A stretch of DNA of 64,000 nt from an uncultured Thermoanaerobaculum sp. (lineage in GTDB: Bacteria > Acidobacteriota > Thermoanaerobaculia > Thermoanaerobaculales > Thermoanaerobaculaceae), in contig CALHAH010000007.1 of NCBI GenBank assembly GCA_937934115.1, positions 44,590 to 108,589 on the forward strand. The letters are read 5' to 3'. Shown here piece by piece: positions 44,132-51,230 of the stretch (position 1 is the first letter of the stretch; each line of letters opens with the position of its first letter). The translations under genes were made by a program, and so were the position numbers. Below the pieces are notes generated by a model, which saw only the letters and a program-made list of their open reading frames with translations, was not told where the DNA came from and did not search any database.

Positions 44132-44814
44132 CGAGCTCCGCGGAAAATCTCTGCCAAATCGCCGGCGGCGAGGCCACCGGAAATCACAACCTTTACGGCT
44201 TCCTCCACCGAAAGGTCAGTGGGACGTACGGCGGTCTTGGGGTAGGCCAGGAAAAAGCCAGTGGTGGGGTTGGGGGTAGTGGGCATGAAAACCGCCACCA
44301 TCGGCACCGGGCCCTCCTCGGTTTGCGTTACAAACTCCACGGTTTGAAAAGCAATGCACCAGGCCCCGGGGCTGGGGAAAGGGATGAGCACTACCCGCCG
44401 AAAGCCCTGCGTGCGCTCGCGAGAAAGAGCGCGGGAAACCTCCCGTGCCCCTAAGTACACGGGGCGGAGCACGGGAATACGCGTCAAAACCGCCTCCCCA
44501 AAGCGTAAGAGCCGTCTTCCCAGCACATTGTGCGCTGCCACTCCCAGGAAAAACATCAGCAGAAGGGCAATGATGGCCCCAAGCCCGGGCACGGGGCGGC
44601 CCAAAAACCGCATGCTCCAGGGGTAAAACCAGCGGTCCAGGAGGTTGAACAAGAACCGCCCGAAGAACAGCGTTACCACCAGGGGAAAGGCCACCAGTGC
44701 ACCCGTGACCAGCCGGGAGCGGATGTAGGAAAAGAGGCCAGGTTTTGCCTCCTTAGGAGGCACAACCAAGGGAAACTCCACGGAATCATGGATACTTCGC
44801 GGTTTTCGTTCCAT
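44128..44814 (-). CDS. DUF502 family membrane protein
   Basis: 228 residues with two membrane helices (TGALVAFPLVVTLFFGRFLF at about 36; LGAIIALLLMFFLGVAAHNVLG at about 75). VYLGAREVSRAL, VVLIPFPSPGAWCIAFQTVE, VFMPTTPNPTTGFFLAYPK are the conserved DUF502 blocks. The bacterial function is unknown; the plant relatives (COV) are membrane proteins. First gene of the operon with nth and tdk. Confidence 0.88.
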   Translation of the reverse strand: MERKPRSIHDSVEFPLVVPPKEAKPGLFSYIRSRLVTGALVAFPLVVTLFFGRFLFNLLDRWFYPWSMRFLGRPVPGLGAIIALLLMFFLGVAAHNVLGRRLLRFGEAVLTRIPVLRPVYLGAREVSRALSRERTQGFRRVVLIPFPSPGAWCIAFQTVEFVTQTEEGPVPMVAVFMPTTPNPTTGFFLAYPKTAVRPTDLSVEEAVKVVISGGLAAGDLAEIFRGAR

Positions 44815-44829
44815 CGCTTCCTATTCTAA

Positions 44830-44860
44830 CGAAAAAGAAAAGCCCGGCTATCTGCCGGGC
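44830..44860 (-). terminator. Terminator of the cysteine-rich protein gene
   Basis: On the minus strand GCCCGGC-AGATA-GCCGGGC is followed by TTTTCTTTTTC, 25 bases after the stop at 44885. Confidence 0.85.
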
Positions 44861-44884
44861 CATGGTTTGTGCGAAAAGGTGGAT

Positions 44885-45343
44885 TTAGCTGGTGGGGTGG
44901 GCGTGCCTCCCTGCACCTTTACTGCACCCGGAACCCTTCGCTTCGCCCTTGGAGCAGCACGAAGCCTTATCGGTGCTCTTGCTGCAACCGGCGTTGGTCA
45001 TCCCTGCGGCGTGCTTTTGCACCGCTGCCACCAGCTGGGAATCGAAGGAGGTAGCGGTAATCACTACGCCGTTGGCAATTTTCTCCACGGTGCGTGTGAC
45101 GCCTTCGGCATGCAGCGGGCAGTCTTTGCACTTTTCCTTGCCGCACGCTGCGGTCTTATCTTGAAGTTGGGCCACCACCTTGGGATCAGAGGAGGTGAGG
45201 CTGATCTTTACCCCGTTGGGGAGGTTCTGCACCTCTTTGCTCACCGCTTGATCCTTGCTGCAGCACGCGCCCCCCGCCAAAAGCGGAGTAACCGCAGCAA
45301 ACGCCAAAACCACAACCAACGCCAAAACTCTAAATGCCTTCAT
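44885..45343 (-). CDS. Secreted cysteine-rich protein with CCSK motifs
   Basis: 152 residues from the ATG at 45343, which has AAGGAGG 6 bases upstream. The signal peptide (LALVVVLAFAAVTPLLA) is followed by GGACCSKDQA, a middle part with CGKEKCKDCPLHAEGVTRTV and a C-terminal cluster CSKSTDKASCCSKGEAKGSGCSKG ending in His residues. Two ferritin-free alpha/beta-like segments (KISLTSSDPKVVAQLQDK; VITATSFDSQLVAAVQKHA) repeat each other, suggesting an internal duplication, each with a VKI/VVITxTSxDxxxVAxxQ pattern. The Cys clusters suggest metal binding or disulfides in the periplasm. Function unknown. Confidence 0.75.
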   Translation of the reverse strand: MKAFRVLALVVVLAFAAVTPLLAGGACCSKDQAVSKEVQNLPNGVKISLTSSDPKVVAQLQDKTAACGKEKCKDCPLHAEGVTRTVEKIANGVVITATSFDSQLVAAVQKHAAGMTNAGCSKSTDKASCCSKGEAKGSGCSKGAGRHAHPTS

Positions 45344-45564
45344 AATTTCCTCCTTATCATTCGCGGTGGAGTCTACCACGACCCCTTTTGCCGCGTTTGC
45401 TTCTTTCTATGCGTGACGGTCCCAAAAGGTTACAGAGATGCCGAAAACCAAACCAGCCGCCTTTTGTCCCCTGTCTACGTTCCTAGAGAGTTGGCACGGA
45501 GGGGAGGGGTGGTGCGAAATTTGAGTTGAACGCTTTTTTTCCCGTCTCGTCAGTGCTGGGCAGG

Positions 45565-45745
45565 CTGTGGGAAAACCGCCCAGCGGCGGCCCCACACTTG
45601 TTTTGGATATGCAGCACAGGAGGAAAAAATGTGGGACCCGCGCTCCGCGCGGGTTTTGCAAAAAACGAAAGAAAGCCGGCGCAGGAGCGCCGGCCCCACA
45701 GGCGGAGCGCCGCCCCTACATTTCTCCGCGGCGGCCGCACAGGAG
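45565..45745. repeat. GC-rich palindromic intergenic repeat, copy 3
   Basis: The 780-base stretch 45344-46126 has no intact gene. This part carries GTGGGACCCGCGCTCCGCGC then GGGTTTTGCAAAAAACGAAA, GAAAGCCGGCGCAGGAGCGC and CGGCCCCACA. The block from ACCCGCG to CCCCACA (about 65 bases) matches 63783-63847 almost exactly. A second palindrome (GGCGGAGCGCCGCC) follows. Bases 45344-45560 show nothing. Confidence 0.85.
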
Positions 45746-45829
45746 CGAAGACTATAGGGGTTCCCAATTCGCCGGCAAGTTCCAAAGGCCGTGCAAACCT
45801 GCGGTCTTGGAATCTTGTTTTGCCACCTA

Positions 45830-46075
45830 GGCTTGCCCAAGGAAAACCCCTTCGTGGAGCGGGCAAGCCGCACCCTTCAGGACATGTGGATCAACTACAA
45901 CCTTGATCTCCTCTTCACCGACTTGGACCTAGAAAGCGCAAGCTCGCCCAGTTCCTCATTGTCTAGAACGCCCGACTTCCGCACCACGGCGGGAAACGCA
46001 AAGCCCCTATCCAAGTTTTCTCCGAATCCGCTAAGGCGTGCCAAAAGTTATGGACGAATACAGGCCCCTTGACCG
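45830..46075 (+). pseudogene. Transposase (integrase-core) C-terminal remnant
   Basis: One frame reads LPKENPFVERASRTLQDMWI and NYNLDLLFTDLDL, the end of an IS481/IS3-like DDE transposase around the last catalytic Glu. After a frameshift near 45937 the next frame gives KLAQFLIV, a TAG, NARLPHHGGKRKAPIQVFSE and SAKACQKLWTNTGP. So it has lost its N-terminus and carries a frameshift and a stop. No inverted repeats were found. It lies directly before the tRNA-Gly promoter. Confidence 0.7.
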
Positions 46076-46097
46076 TTGGCGGCGAGGTTGCTACATT
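46069..46097 (+). promoter_or_regulatory. Promoter for tRNA-Gly
   Basis: TTGACC, 17-base spacer, TACATT, 30 bases before the mature tRNA. A very similar pair lies at 46946. Confidence 0.6.
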
Positions 46098-46126
46098 TTT
46101 CAGTGCTCGCAGATGCGAGCAGGCGA

Positions 46127-46201
46127 GCGGGAATAACTCAGTGGTAGAGTGCGACCTTGCCAAGGTCGAAGTCGCGGGTTCGAATCCCGTTTCCCGCTCC
46201 A
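46127..46201 (+). tRNA. tRNA-Gly (anticodon GCC)
   Basis: 75 bases with encoded CCA. Acceptor GCGGGAA pairs with TTCCCGC; D loop AGTGGTA; anticodon stem CGACC/GGTCG around TTGCCAA (anticodon 46159-46161); T loop TTCGAAT. Every arm folds. Confidence 0.95.
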
Positions 46202-46315
46202 TTGCCGGGGGGCTTGAAAGCCCCCCGATCTTTTTTCCGTGTGGGTAAGTCTCCAAAGACAAGCCCTTGCCTTGCCGCTTTTCCGGCCTACATTGAAAAC
46301 CAAGGGAGGTGGACG

Positions 46316-46519
46316 ATGTACCTGGAACTTTCGGAAGAGGAGCGCCGTACCCTGGAGGGTATATTGGAGGCAGCCTTGCGGGAGCTGAAGGCTGAGGTTT
46401 ACCACGCGGAAACCACCCAGTTCAAAGAGGAGCTCAAAAGCGATGAAACTATCCTTCGGGGTTTGTTGGCAAAGTTAAGGCAGGGGGGCTCAAAAGCTTC
46501 CGCTTCCGGCCAAACCTAG
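46316..46519 (+). CDS. Small helical protein, unknown
   Basis: 67 residues from an ATG with AAGGGAGGTGGACG upstream; the frame is open earlier through the tRNA but not as coding sequence. MYLELSEEERRTLEGILEAA and the following helix ending ETILRGLLAKLRQ look like a two-helix cytoplasmic protein. I recall short proteins with a similar MYLELTEEE start in other bacteria, none with a function. It stands between tRNA-Gly and tRNA-Cys. Confidence 0.65.
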   Translation: MYLELSEEERRTLEGILEAALRELKAEVYHAETTQFKEELKSDETILRGLLAKLRQGGSKASASGQT

Positions 46520-46714
46520 CTGAAGCTCGGTGGCAAAGACTTCGAAATTCCTCTTCTTGTTTTTCCGTGCCAGTACTCGCTTCTCGAGGAGAAGGGTGGC
46601 TTTGCTCTTTTGCCGTTACCAAAAAAACCTCGGGGGGCGAGCACAGAAAGTTGCCGTGCTGGATGCATCAAGGTTTCTGGGTCTGTACCGCAACGGCCAA
46701 CGGGCAAAAGGTCG

Positions 46715-46744
46715 TTGACACCTTGCGAGAGGTCGGGGTATCCT
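46715..46744 (+). promoter_or_regulatory. Promoter for tRNA-Cys
   Basis: TTGACA, 18-base spacer, TATCCT, ending 10 bases before the tRNA. The preceding 46520-46714 shows no convincing gene. Confidence 0.6.
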
Positions 46745-46754
46745 TCCCCTGGCC

Positions 46755-46829
46755 GGCGACGTAGCCAAGTGGTAAGGCAGGGGCCTGCAAAGCCCTCATT
46801 CGGCGGTTCGAATCCGCCCGTCGCCTCCA
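46755..46829 (+). tRNA. tRNA-Cys (anticodon GCA)
   Basis: 75 bases with encoded CCA. Acceptor GGCGACG pairs with CGTCGCC; anticodon loop CTGCAAA with GCA at 46787-46789; T arm GGCGGTTCGAATCCGCC. The fold is complete. Confidence 0.95.
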
Positions 46830-46945
46830 AAATCCTTTTCCTTTTGTGACATTCGTAACGAAGCCCATGTTCCCGGTAATTTTTCGCTGGGAAGCGGTCA
46901 ACGAGGCTGGTCAGCTGAAAAAGTTTTGAACCAGGCCCTGGCCCC

Positions 46946-46975
46946 TTGACGAGACCCACCTGAGATCGCTACATA
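46946..46975 (+). promoter_or_regulatory. Promoter upstream of the secreted hydrolase
   Basis: TTGACG, 18-base spacer, TACATA, 83 bases before the ATG at 47059. It shares the GGCCCCTTGAC context and CTACAT box with the tRNA-Gly promoter. Confidence 0.5.
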
Positions 46976-47058
46976 GGTTGCAGCTTATGCGGAAAAGTGC
47001 CGTCCTCGAAATCCTGAGTTTAGCGTGGAGTAGTTTAGGCGCCAGAAGGGAGGAAAGC

Positions 47059-47898
47059 ATGCGTCGAGGGGGAGGGGTTCTTTTAGTTGGTCTTTTGGTT
47101 TTAGGCCTCAGCGGGGAAGTGTGGGCCAAAACCGGGGTGGCCCTGGTCCACGGCAAGGGTTCGGCAGATTTGGCTAACCCCAGCGTGGCTTGGGCGTACT
47201 GGGGTACAGACATGATCAAGGCGGTGACCAAGAGCTACACGGTGCCGTACGTGATTTGCCACTACGACGGCACCCAGTACATGTGGGTGGCGGCGGGGCA
47301 GGTGGCGCAGCAACTTTACAACTTCATCACCCAGCAAGGTATTACCGATCTGGTCATTAATACCCATTCCTTTGGCGGCATCGTAATTCGCTGGATCTTT
47401 TCCAACCCCAACTACGACTGGCGTTACCCAACCATCATTCAGAGAACCCGCTGGATTAACTCCATTGCCGCGCCACAAAAGGGTAGCGAAGCGGCTGATT
47501 TAGCCGGAACCTTATCGGGCTCCTGGCTTACCGGTTGGCTTGTGGATTTGGTCGGCCAAAACACCAACTCCACCTACAACTGCCGCACCGATTGGATGGC
47601 CTACTACAACCAGTACTACCTGAAGGGCACCGCTGGCCGACCCCCTTTGCCCAAAACCGTTTACTGGATTTCCGGATGGGGTTTGTGGAACGACTACTGG
47701 ACCAAGTTTCACATCGAGGATATTGGCCTGGCCACGCTTTCTGGTATTGCCGGGTTACCAGGGGAAGACGATGGCATGGTGGCTGAGTACTCGGCGCAGG
47801 CGGTGGGCGTGCAGTGGTTCCGCACGGAAGCCAACCACCACCACAACCGCCGGAATGATTTCCGGGCCATTGGCACAGCGTTGAGCACGGATTTTTAG
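47059..47898 (+). CDS. Secreted alpha/beta-hydrolase (lipase-like)
   Basis: 279 residues from an ATG with GGGAGGAAAGC upstream. Signal peptide (VLLVGLLVLGLSGEVWA). GVALVHGKGS is the oxyanion strand; the nucleophile elbow reads VINTHSFGGIVIRW (T-H-S-F-G for the usual G-H-S-x-G). Candidate acid and base are Asp in GEDDGMV and His in EANHHHNRRND. Two Cys-free Tyr/Trp-rich segments suggest binding of a hydrophobic or glycan substrate. It probably cleaves an ester outside the cytoplasm. The next gene follows after 9 bases. Confidence 0.75.
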   Translation: MRRGGGVLLVGLLVLGLSGEVWAKTGVALVHGKGSADLANPSVAWAYWGTDMIKAVTKSYTVPYVICHYDGTQYMWVAAGQVAQQLYNFITQQGITDLVINTHSFGGIVIRWIFSNPNYDWRYPTIIQRTRWINSIAAPQKGSEAADLAGTLSGSWLTGWLVDLVGQNTNSTYNCRTDWMAYYNQYYLKGTAGRPPLPKTVYWISGWGLWNDYWTKFHIEDIGLATLSGIAGLPGEDDGMVAEYSAQAVGVQWFRTEANHHHNRRNDFRAIGTALSTDF

Positions 47899-47907
47899 GG
47901 AGGTTCT

Positions 47908-49029
47908 ATGAAGAACGTCATTTTGGTTTTGCTTGCCGCGTTGCTTTTGACGGGTAACCTTTGGGGTGCGGAGTGGGGCTTGATGGAGCCTGCCGCGTAT
48001 GCCGGTAAGGGTGTTCCTGGCCCCGAGCACCATTCTAAGTTCTTCGTGGTTTCCGCTCCGGTGGTGCACGGCGAAGCTGAGGTGGTGGTGCCGCTCACCA
48101 ACCCCCGGGGGGCGCTGGCTGTGGTCTTGGGGGACCGTCCCAGTGGCGCTTGGGCCAAAGGGAAGGTTTTGCCTCGCAAGGAATTCATTGAGCCTGAGCT
48201 GGAGACCATGGACCTGCCAGGCGCAGGAGTGCGGTTTGGGTTGGACGCGTTGCCACCAGGGGAACACCGCATTCGCTTGCAGGGTTTAGCGAAGCCCACC
48301 GTGCAGCTTGTGGTGGCAGAACCGGAAAGTCCGCTGGAGCTTCTCTTCCAAGTGCGGCCGCTTTCGGTGCGGAGCGGTGAGGAGGTGCTCGTTGCAGCGC
48401 AGCTGGTCGATGAGGCGCCCGTGGTACGCGCTCGGGTGGTGGCTACCCTCAGCACCGGTGTACGCCTGGTCCTCAAGGACGACGGTCAAGCTCCCGATGA
48501 AAGGGCTGGAGATGGCGTTTTCACTGGGGCCTTTTTGGCTCCGGAAGTGACCGGTATGACACCAGTGGAGCTGCAGGTGGAGGCGGTGGGTGTGCGCGGC
48601 CAGGGCGAGCCGTTCATGCGCGTGGCGCCGGCAGCGGTGATGGTGACGAAAGCGACCACGGGTGTGGCCGAAGAGGGTGTGACCGTAACCCCTGACAGCC
48701 TGGTGGTTCCGATTACGCCGGCCAGCGGACGCTTTCGAGTGGAAGTGCTTTATGCCGCTCAGGGCACCACGTTTGCGTGGGCTCAGGAGGATCTGACCCT
48801 TGCTGGGGTTGGGGCACAGGTCAGGCTCCCCCGTCCGCAAGAAACCTGGGGCGCCGACACGGCTTTAGTGAGGCTTCTCAACCTTGAGACCATGGGTGTG
48901 GAGGAGGAGCTAGAGGTAGCCTCAACACCTTTGGCTGCGCCCCCAGACTTCCGGGTCAAGGCACAAGCGGCACCGGTACTGCCCCCTTCCAAAGCCGAGG
49001 CCGCGCGCCGCTTCGGTGACCGCCCGTAG
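47908..49029 (+). CDS. Exported partner protein of the hydrolase (Ig-like, unknown)
   Basis: 373 residues with signal peptide (VILVLLAALLLTGNLWG). Beta-rich; residues about 180-240 contain LVLKDDGQAPDERAGDGVFTGAF, the acidic turn typical of choice-of-anchor/DUF4785-like Ig modules that bind Ca2+. No catalytic motif. It is cotranscribed with the secreted hydrolase, so a chaperone, inhibitor or surface anchor for it is possible. A strong terminator follows. Confidence 0.65.
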   Translation: MKNVILVLLAALLLTGNLWGAEWGLMEPAAYAGKGVPGPEHHSKFFVVSAPVVHGEAEVVVPLTNPRGALAVVLGDRPSGAWAKGKVLPRKEFIEPELETMDLPGAGVRFGLDALPPGEHRIRLQGLAKPTVQLVVAEPESPLELLFQVRPLSVRSGEEVLVAAQLVDEAPVVRARVVATLSTGVRLVLKDDGQAPDERAGDGVFTGAFLAPEVTGMTPVELQVEAVGVRGQGEPFMRVAPAAVMVTKATTGVAEEGVTVTPDSLVVPITPASGRFRVEVLYAAQGTTFAWAQEDLTLAGVGAQVRLPRPQETWGADTALVRLLNLETMGVEEELEVASTPLAAPPDFRVKAQAAPVLPPSKAEAARRFGDRP

Positions 49030-49053
49030 CTCCCGTAGCCCAGAACTGGCAGG

Positions 49054-49083
49054 GCCCGCGGCGTAGGCCGCGGGCTTTTTTTA
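49054..49083 (+). terminator. Terminator, left cassette
   Basis: GCCCGCGGC-GTAG-GCCGCGGGC followed by seven T. Its near copy lies at 50714-50747. Confidence 0.9.
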
Positions 49084-49144
49084 AAATTTGGTTGCGGTGC
49101 CGTTCGGTAGCACTCCAGCAAACGAGTCTGCAAATCCGCTGCTC

Positions 49145-49174
49145 TTGACACACACACACACGTAGCAAAATACC
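49145..49174 (+). promoter_or_regulatory. Candidate promoter with (CA)6 tract
   Basis: TTGACA (49145-49150) runs into CA repeats (six CA after TTGA) and then CGTAGCAAAATACC. A -10-like AATACC begins after an 18-base spacer. A CCCCA-CCT-TGGGG hairpin at 49181-49193 follows in the leader. Confidence 0.45.
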
Positions 49175-49212
49175 GGCGAGCCCCACCTTGGGGCAGAAAA
49201 GGAGGGTTGCAC

Positions 49213-49479
49213 ATGCTATGCGTAATTTCTCGAGGTGTGGACAATAGGGTTAACAACCTTTATAGGGGGAAGGAGCAGCGGCGAAAGAGGCTCTTGGTGC
49301 AGTGGCTAGTGGCCGTAGGGCTGCTCACTGCAGGTGTCGCCAGCGCCAGGGTTGACTGCTACGGGCCGGGGTGGGTGGTGGGGGATGACTTCTGTTGGTC
49401 GTGCCGGAACGTTTGTGTTATTACTAACCAGGACGGCTCGTACGCGGGCATTGTCTGCGGAGGGTACAGGCCATGCTAA
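49213..49479 (+). CDS. Small secreted cysteine-rich protein A
   Basis: 88 residues from the ATG at 49213 (AGGAGG 7 bases upstream). A ~26-residue basic N-region (ending GKEQRRKR) precedes a hydrophobic signal (LLVQWLVAVGLLTAGVASA). The predicted mature part is about 43 residues with six Cys: VDCYGPG, DDFCWSCRNVC, GIVCGGYRPC. Six Cys in so short a chain points to three disulfides, like a toxin, bacteriocin or binding knot. No known family recognised. Gene for a larger exported protein starts 33 bases on. Confidence 0.7.
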   Translation: MLCVISRGVDNRVNNLYRGKEQRRKRLLVQWLVAVGLLTAGVASARVDCYGPGWVVGDDFCWSCRNVCVITNQDGSYAGIVCGGYRPC

Positions 49480-49512
49480 AGCGGGGATATAGGCTTTTCG
49501 GGAGGTAAGCGG

Positions 49513-50619
49513 ATGGTTCGACGGTACCTTTTGCCTATCTTTGGCCGGTGGGCATTTCTTTCCGTGGCAGCAGCTGCTTTCGTGGGCGCCGAGGAAGGTC
49601 CTCTCAAACCTTCCGCCTTGTGGCCAGATTTGAAGTTTGACGCCTATCAAGCCTTTCAGGCCGACGCCAGAGGGGAGGTCTTTTTCTTCCGCGGCGATGA
49701 GCTTGCCGCCTATCCCGTGGGTCGTCGCCAGGAGCGCGGCCAACCCGTAGTTTTTCAAGTTTCCGGGACTCTCGACGGCGAAGTTGCTGGCGCCGTGCTG
49801 GACCCCAGCGGCGAGTATTGGCTGGTGATGACCCGCTTTCCGCGGTTGTTTCGCCAAGGGCGCGAGGTGTTTTTGCAATCCCCGCCGTTTGTTCCCTTTG
49901 GTGCCTGGTTCGCGGGCGGGCAACCTGTGGCCGGGGTTTGGCCACTGCTTATTGCGCAAGATCCTTCGGAGGTTGAACGCTTTCGGCAGGGGCCGTCCCC
50001 GTGGTTTGTGCGCTGGAACGGGAAAGAATGGGAAACTTGGCTTACGGTGAAGAAGGCAAAAGAGTTAGGCTTTTCTTCCCCTGGCAGTGGGGACATGGAG
50101 GAGCGCGCCGCTTCTCTGGTTGCTGCTAAAGGGGGAACAGTGGTGGCCTCGATTTATGACCATCGGATGGCTCTTTTAGATGCTAACGGGAAAACCTTGG
50201 CCGCGGTTGCGGTACCTTTGCAGTCTTCACCAGAAAGCCCTGAAGAAGCAGCGCGAAGGCTTGAGGCAAGTATGAAACGGCAGGGTATGGATCCTTCCGC
50301 TGCTCGGGTGGTGTTTGCCTCGCGGCGAACCCCGGCAATTTTAGGGCTAACCACCTGCGGGACTGGCGAAGTGCTCGTGGCGGTCTCCTCGGTAGTGGTG
50401 GGTAAAGGGATTGCCCTGGAGCGCTGGCGAGTTGGTGAAAGGCGTTTGCAGCGCCTGCGCCTTGACCTGGATATTGGCGGAAAACTTTCCCTCGCCTGCG
50501 GAACCACCGGACTTTACCTTGCAGCGTACCGGGGGAGCAGTGGACGCTGGTGGATTTCCCGCGAGACCTGGGAGAATAGCCGCTGGCAAGAGGTGGAAGG
50601 GGCGGTGTTTGCGCCTTAG
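49513..50619 (+). CDS. Exported protein, possible beta-propeller, unknown (cassette A)
   Basis: 368 residues with signal peptide (WAFLSVAAAAFVGA). The chain has repeating blade-like units: FDAYQAFQADARGEVFFFRG, AGAVLDPSGEYWLVMTRFPR, VVASIYDHRMALLDANGKTL, LSLACGTTGLYLAAYRGSSG, each a strand-turn-strand with aromatic ends, so a beta-propeller is plausible. No enzyme motif. It follows the small Cys-rich gene in the same transcription unit and ends before a copy of the terminator block. Confidence 0.6.
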   Translation: MVRRYLLPIFGRWAFLSVAAAAFVGAEEGPLKPSALWPDLKFDAYQAFQADARGEVFFFRGDELAAYPVGRRQERGQPVVFQVSGTLDGEVAGAVLDPSGEYWLVMTRFPRLFRQGREVFLQSPPFVPFGAWFAGGQPVAGVWPLLIAQDPSEVERFRQGPSPWFVRWNGKEWETWLTVKKAKELGFSSPGSGDMEERAASLVAAKGGTVVASIYDHRMALLDANGKTLAAVAVPLQSSPESPEEAARRLEASMKRQGMDPSAARVVFASRRTPAILGLTTCGTGEVLVAVSSVVVGKGIALERWRVGERRLQRLRLDLDIGGKLSLACGTTGLYLAAYRGSSGRWWISRETWENSRWQEVEGAVFAP

Positions 50620-50713
50620 TTCCCAGGGGCCTCCCCCTAAGCCAACGAGAGGCGGCCGGAGGCAATTCCCCCGGCTTTGGTCCTCTGTACGTTTCGCAGG
50701 AGGGCACCTTCCA

Positions 50714-50747
50714 AAACCCGCGGCGTAGGCCGCGGGTTTTTTTTTAA
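50714..50747 (+). terminator. Terminator, right cassette
   Basis: AAAACCCGCGGC-GTAG-GCCGCGGGTTTTTTTTT, about 95 bases after the stop of the exported protein. Confidence 0.9.
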
Positions 50748-50806
50748 ATTTCGTTGCGGTGCCGCCAGGCAGCACTCCAGCGAACGAGTCTGCAAATCCG
50801 CCGCTC

Positions 50807-50830
50807 TTGACACACACGTAGCAAAATACC
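50807..50830 (+). promoter_or_regulatory. Candidate promoter with (CA)3 tract
   Basis: TTGACA (50807-50812), three CA after TTGA, then CGTAGCAAAATACC. The spacer is 6 bases shorter than in the left copy. The same CCCCA-CCT-TGGGG leader hairpin lies at 50837-50849. Confidence 0.45.
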
Positions 50831-50867
50831 GGCGAGCCCCACCTTGGGGCAGAAAAGGAAGGTACCA

Positions 50868-51221
50868 ATGGCTGTAAGTTGGATTAGCTCTTCTTTTTCC
50901 AAAGCACTTTCCCAGTGCGCGCAAACACTTTGCAGGAGCTTTTTGCCCGTTTTCGTCATAACCGGCATTCTTGTTTTTCCAAGCGGGGTTAGTGCTGGTA
51001 GTTGTCGCTTGGTGCATGGTGATAATCCGGGTGTGAACTGCTGCAACTGGTGTTGCGAGACGTACAACAGCGACATGGTTTGGTGCAGAGTCCTGCGATG
51101 GTTGTGTAAGTCATGCGGTGCAGCGTGGGCCAGGGAGGCTTGGAACGCGTACCTCGCCTGTGCCCTTCAGTGCGCCATTGATTTTCCGCAGTATATTTAC
51201 AGGTGCGAATACGAAAGTTGA
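50868..51221 (+). CDS. Small secreted cysteine-rich protein B
   Basis: 117 residues from the ATG at 50868 (AAGGAAGGTACCA upstream). Signal peptide LPVFVITGILVFPSGVSA after a ~25-residue N-region containing two Cys. The mature part, about 73 residues, has eleven Cys: GSCRL, VNCCNWCCE, VWCRVLRWLCKSC, LACALQC, YRCEYES. The middle could form an amphipathic helix (AREAWNAYLACALQ). It resembles protein A only in layout and upstream DNA, not in sequence. Next gene after 9 bases. Confidence 0.7.
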   Translation: MAVSWISSSFSKALSQCAQTLCRSFLPVFVITGILVFPSGVSAGSCRLVHGDNPGVNCCNWCCETYNSDMVWCRVLRWLCKSCGAAWAREAWNAYLACALQCAIDFPQYIYRCEYES

Positions 51222-51230
51222 GGTGGGCTC

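Larger units (their letters stand above)
49054..49205 (+). repeat. Duplicated ~150-bp terminator-promoter-leader block, left copy
   Basis: From the terminator stem to the AAAAGGAGG ribosome site this block matches 50714-50862. Shared parts include ACGAGTCTGCAAATCCG, CTCTTGACACACAC, ACGTAGCAAAATACCGGCGA and GCCCCACCTTGGGGCAGAAA. Differences are scattered substitutions and a 6-base change in CA repeat length. Each copy ends at the start of a small cysteine-rich protein gene. Confidence 0.9.
50714..50862 (+). repeat. Duplicated ~150-bp terminator-promoter-leader block, right copy
   Basis: Right partner of 49054-49205 in the same orientation, 1.66 kb away. It retains the terminator, TTGACA, leader hairpin and ribosome site. 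The 94 bases before it (50620-50713) show nothing. Confidence 0.9.

Noticed and set aside
45545..45745. Palindromic block considered as a CRISPR array
   Set aside because: Repeats are palindromes of unequal spacing without regular unique spacers, and no cas genes are present.
46530..46718. 62-residue plus-strand frame between the small helical protein and tRNA-Cys
   Set aside because: No ribosome site, odd Arg/Phe-rich composition, and it runs up to the tRNA promoter.
49145..49166. CA tract considered as CRISPR or satellite
   Set aside because: Only six dinucleotides with no spacers; it is a short repeat within a promoter-like region.
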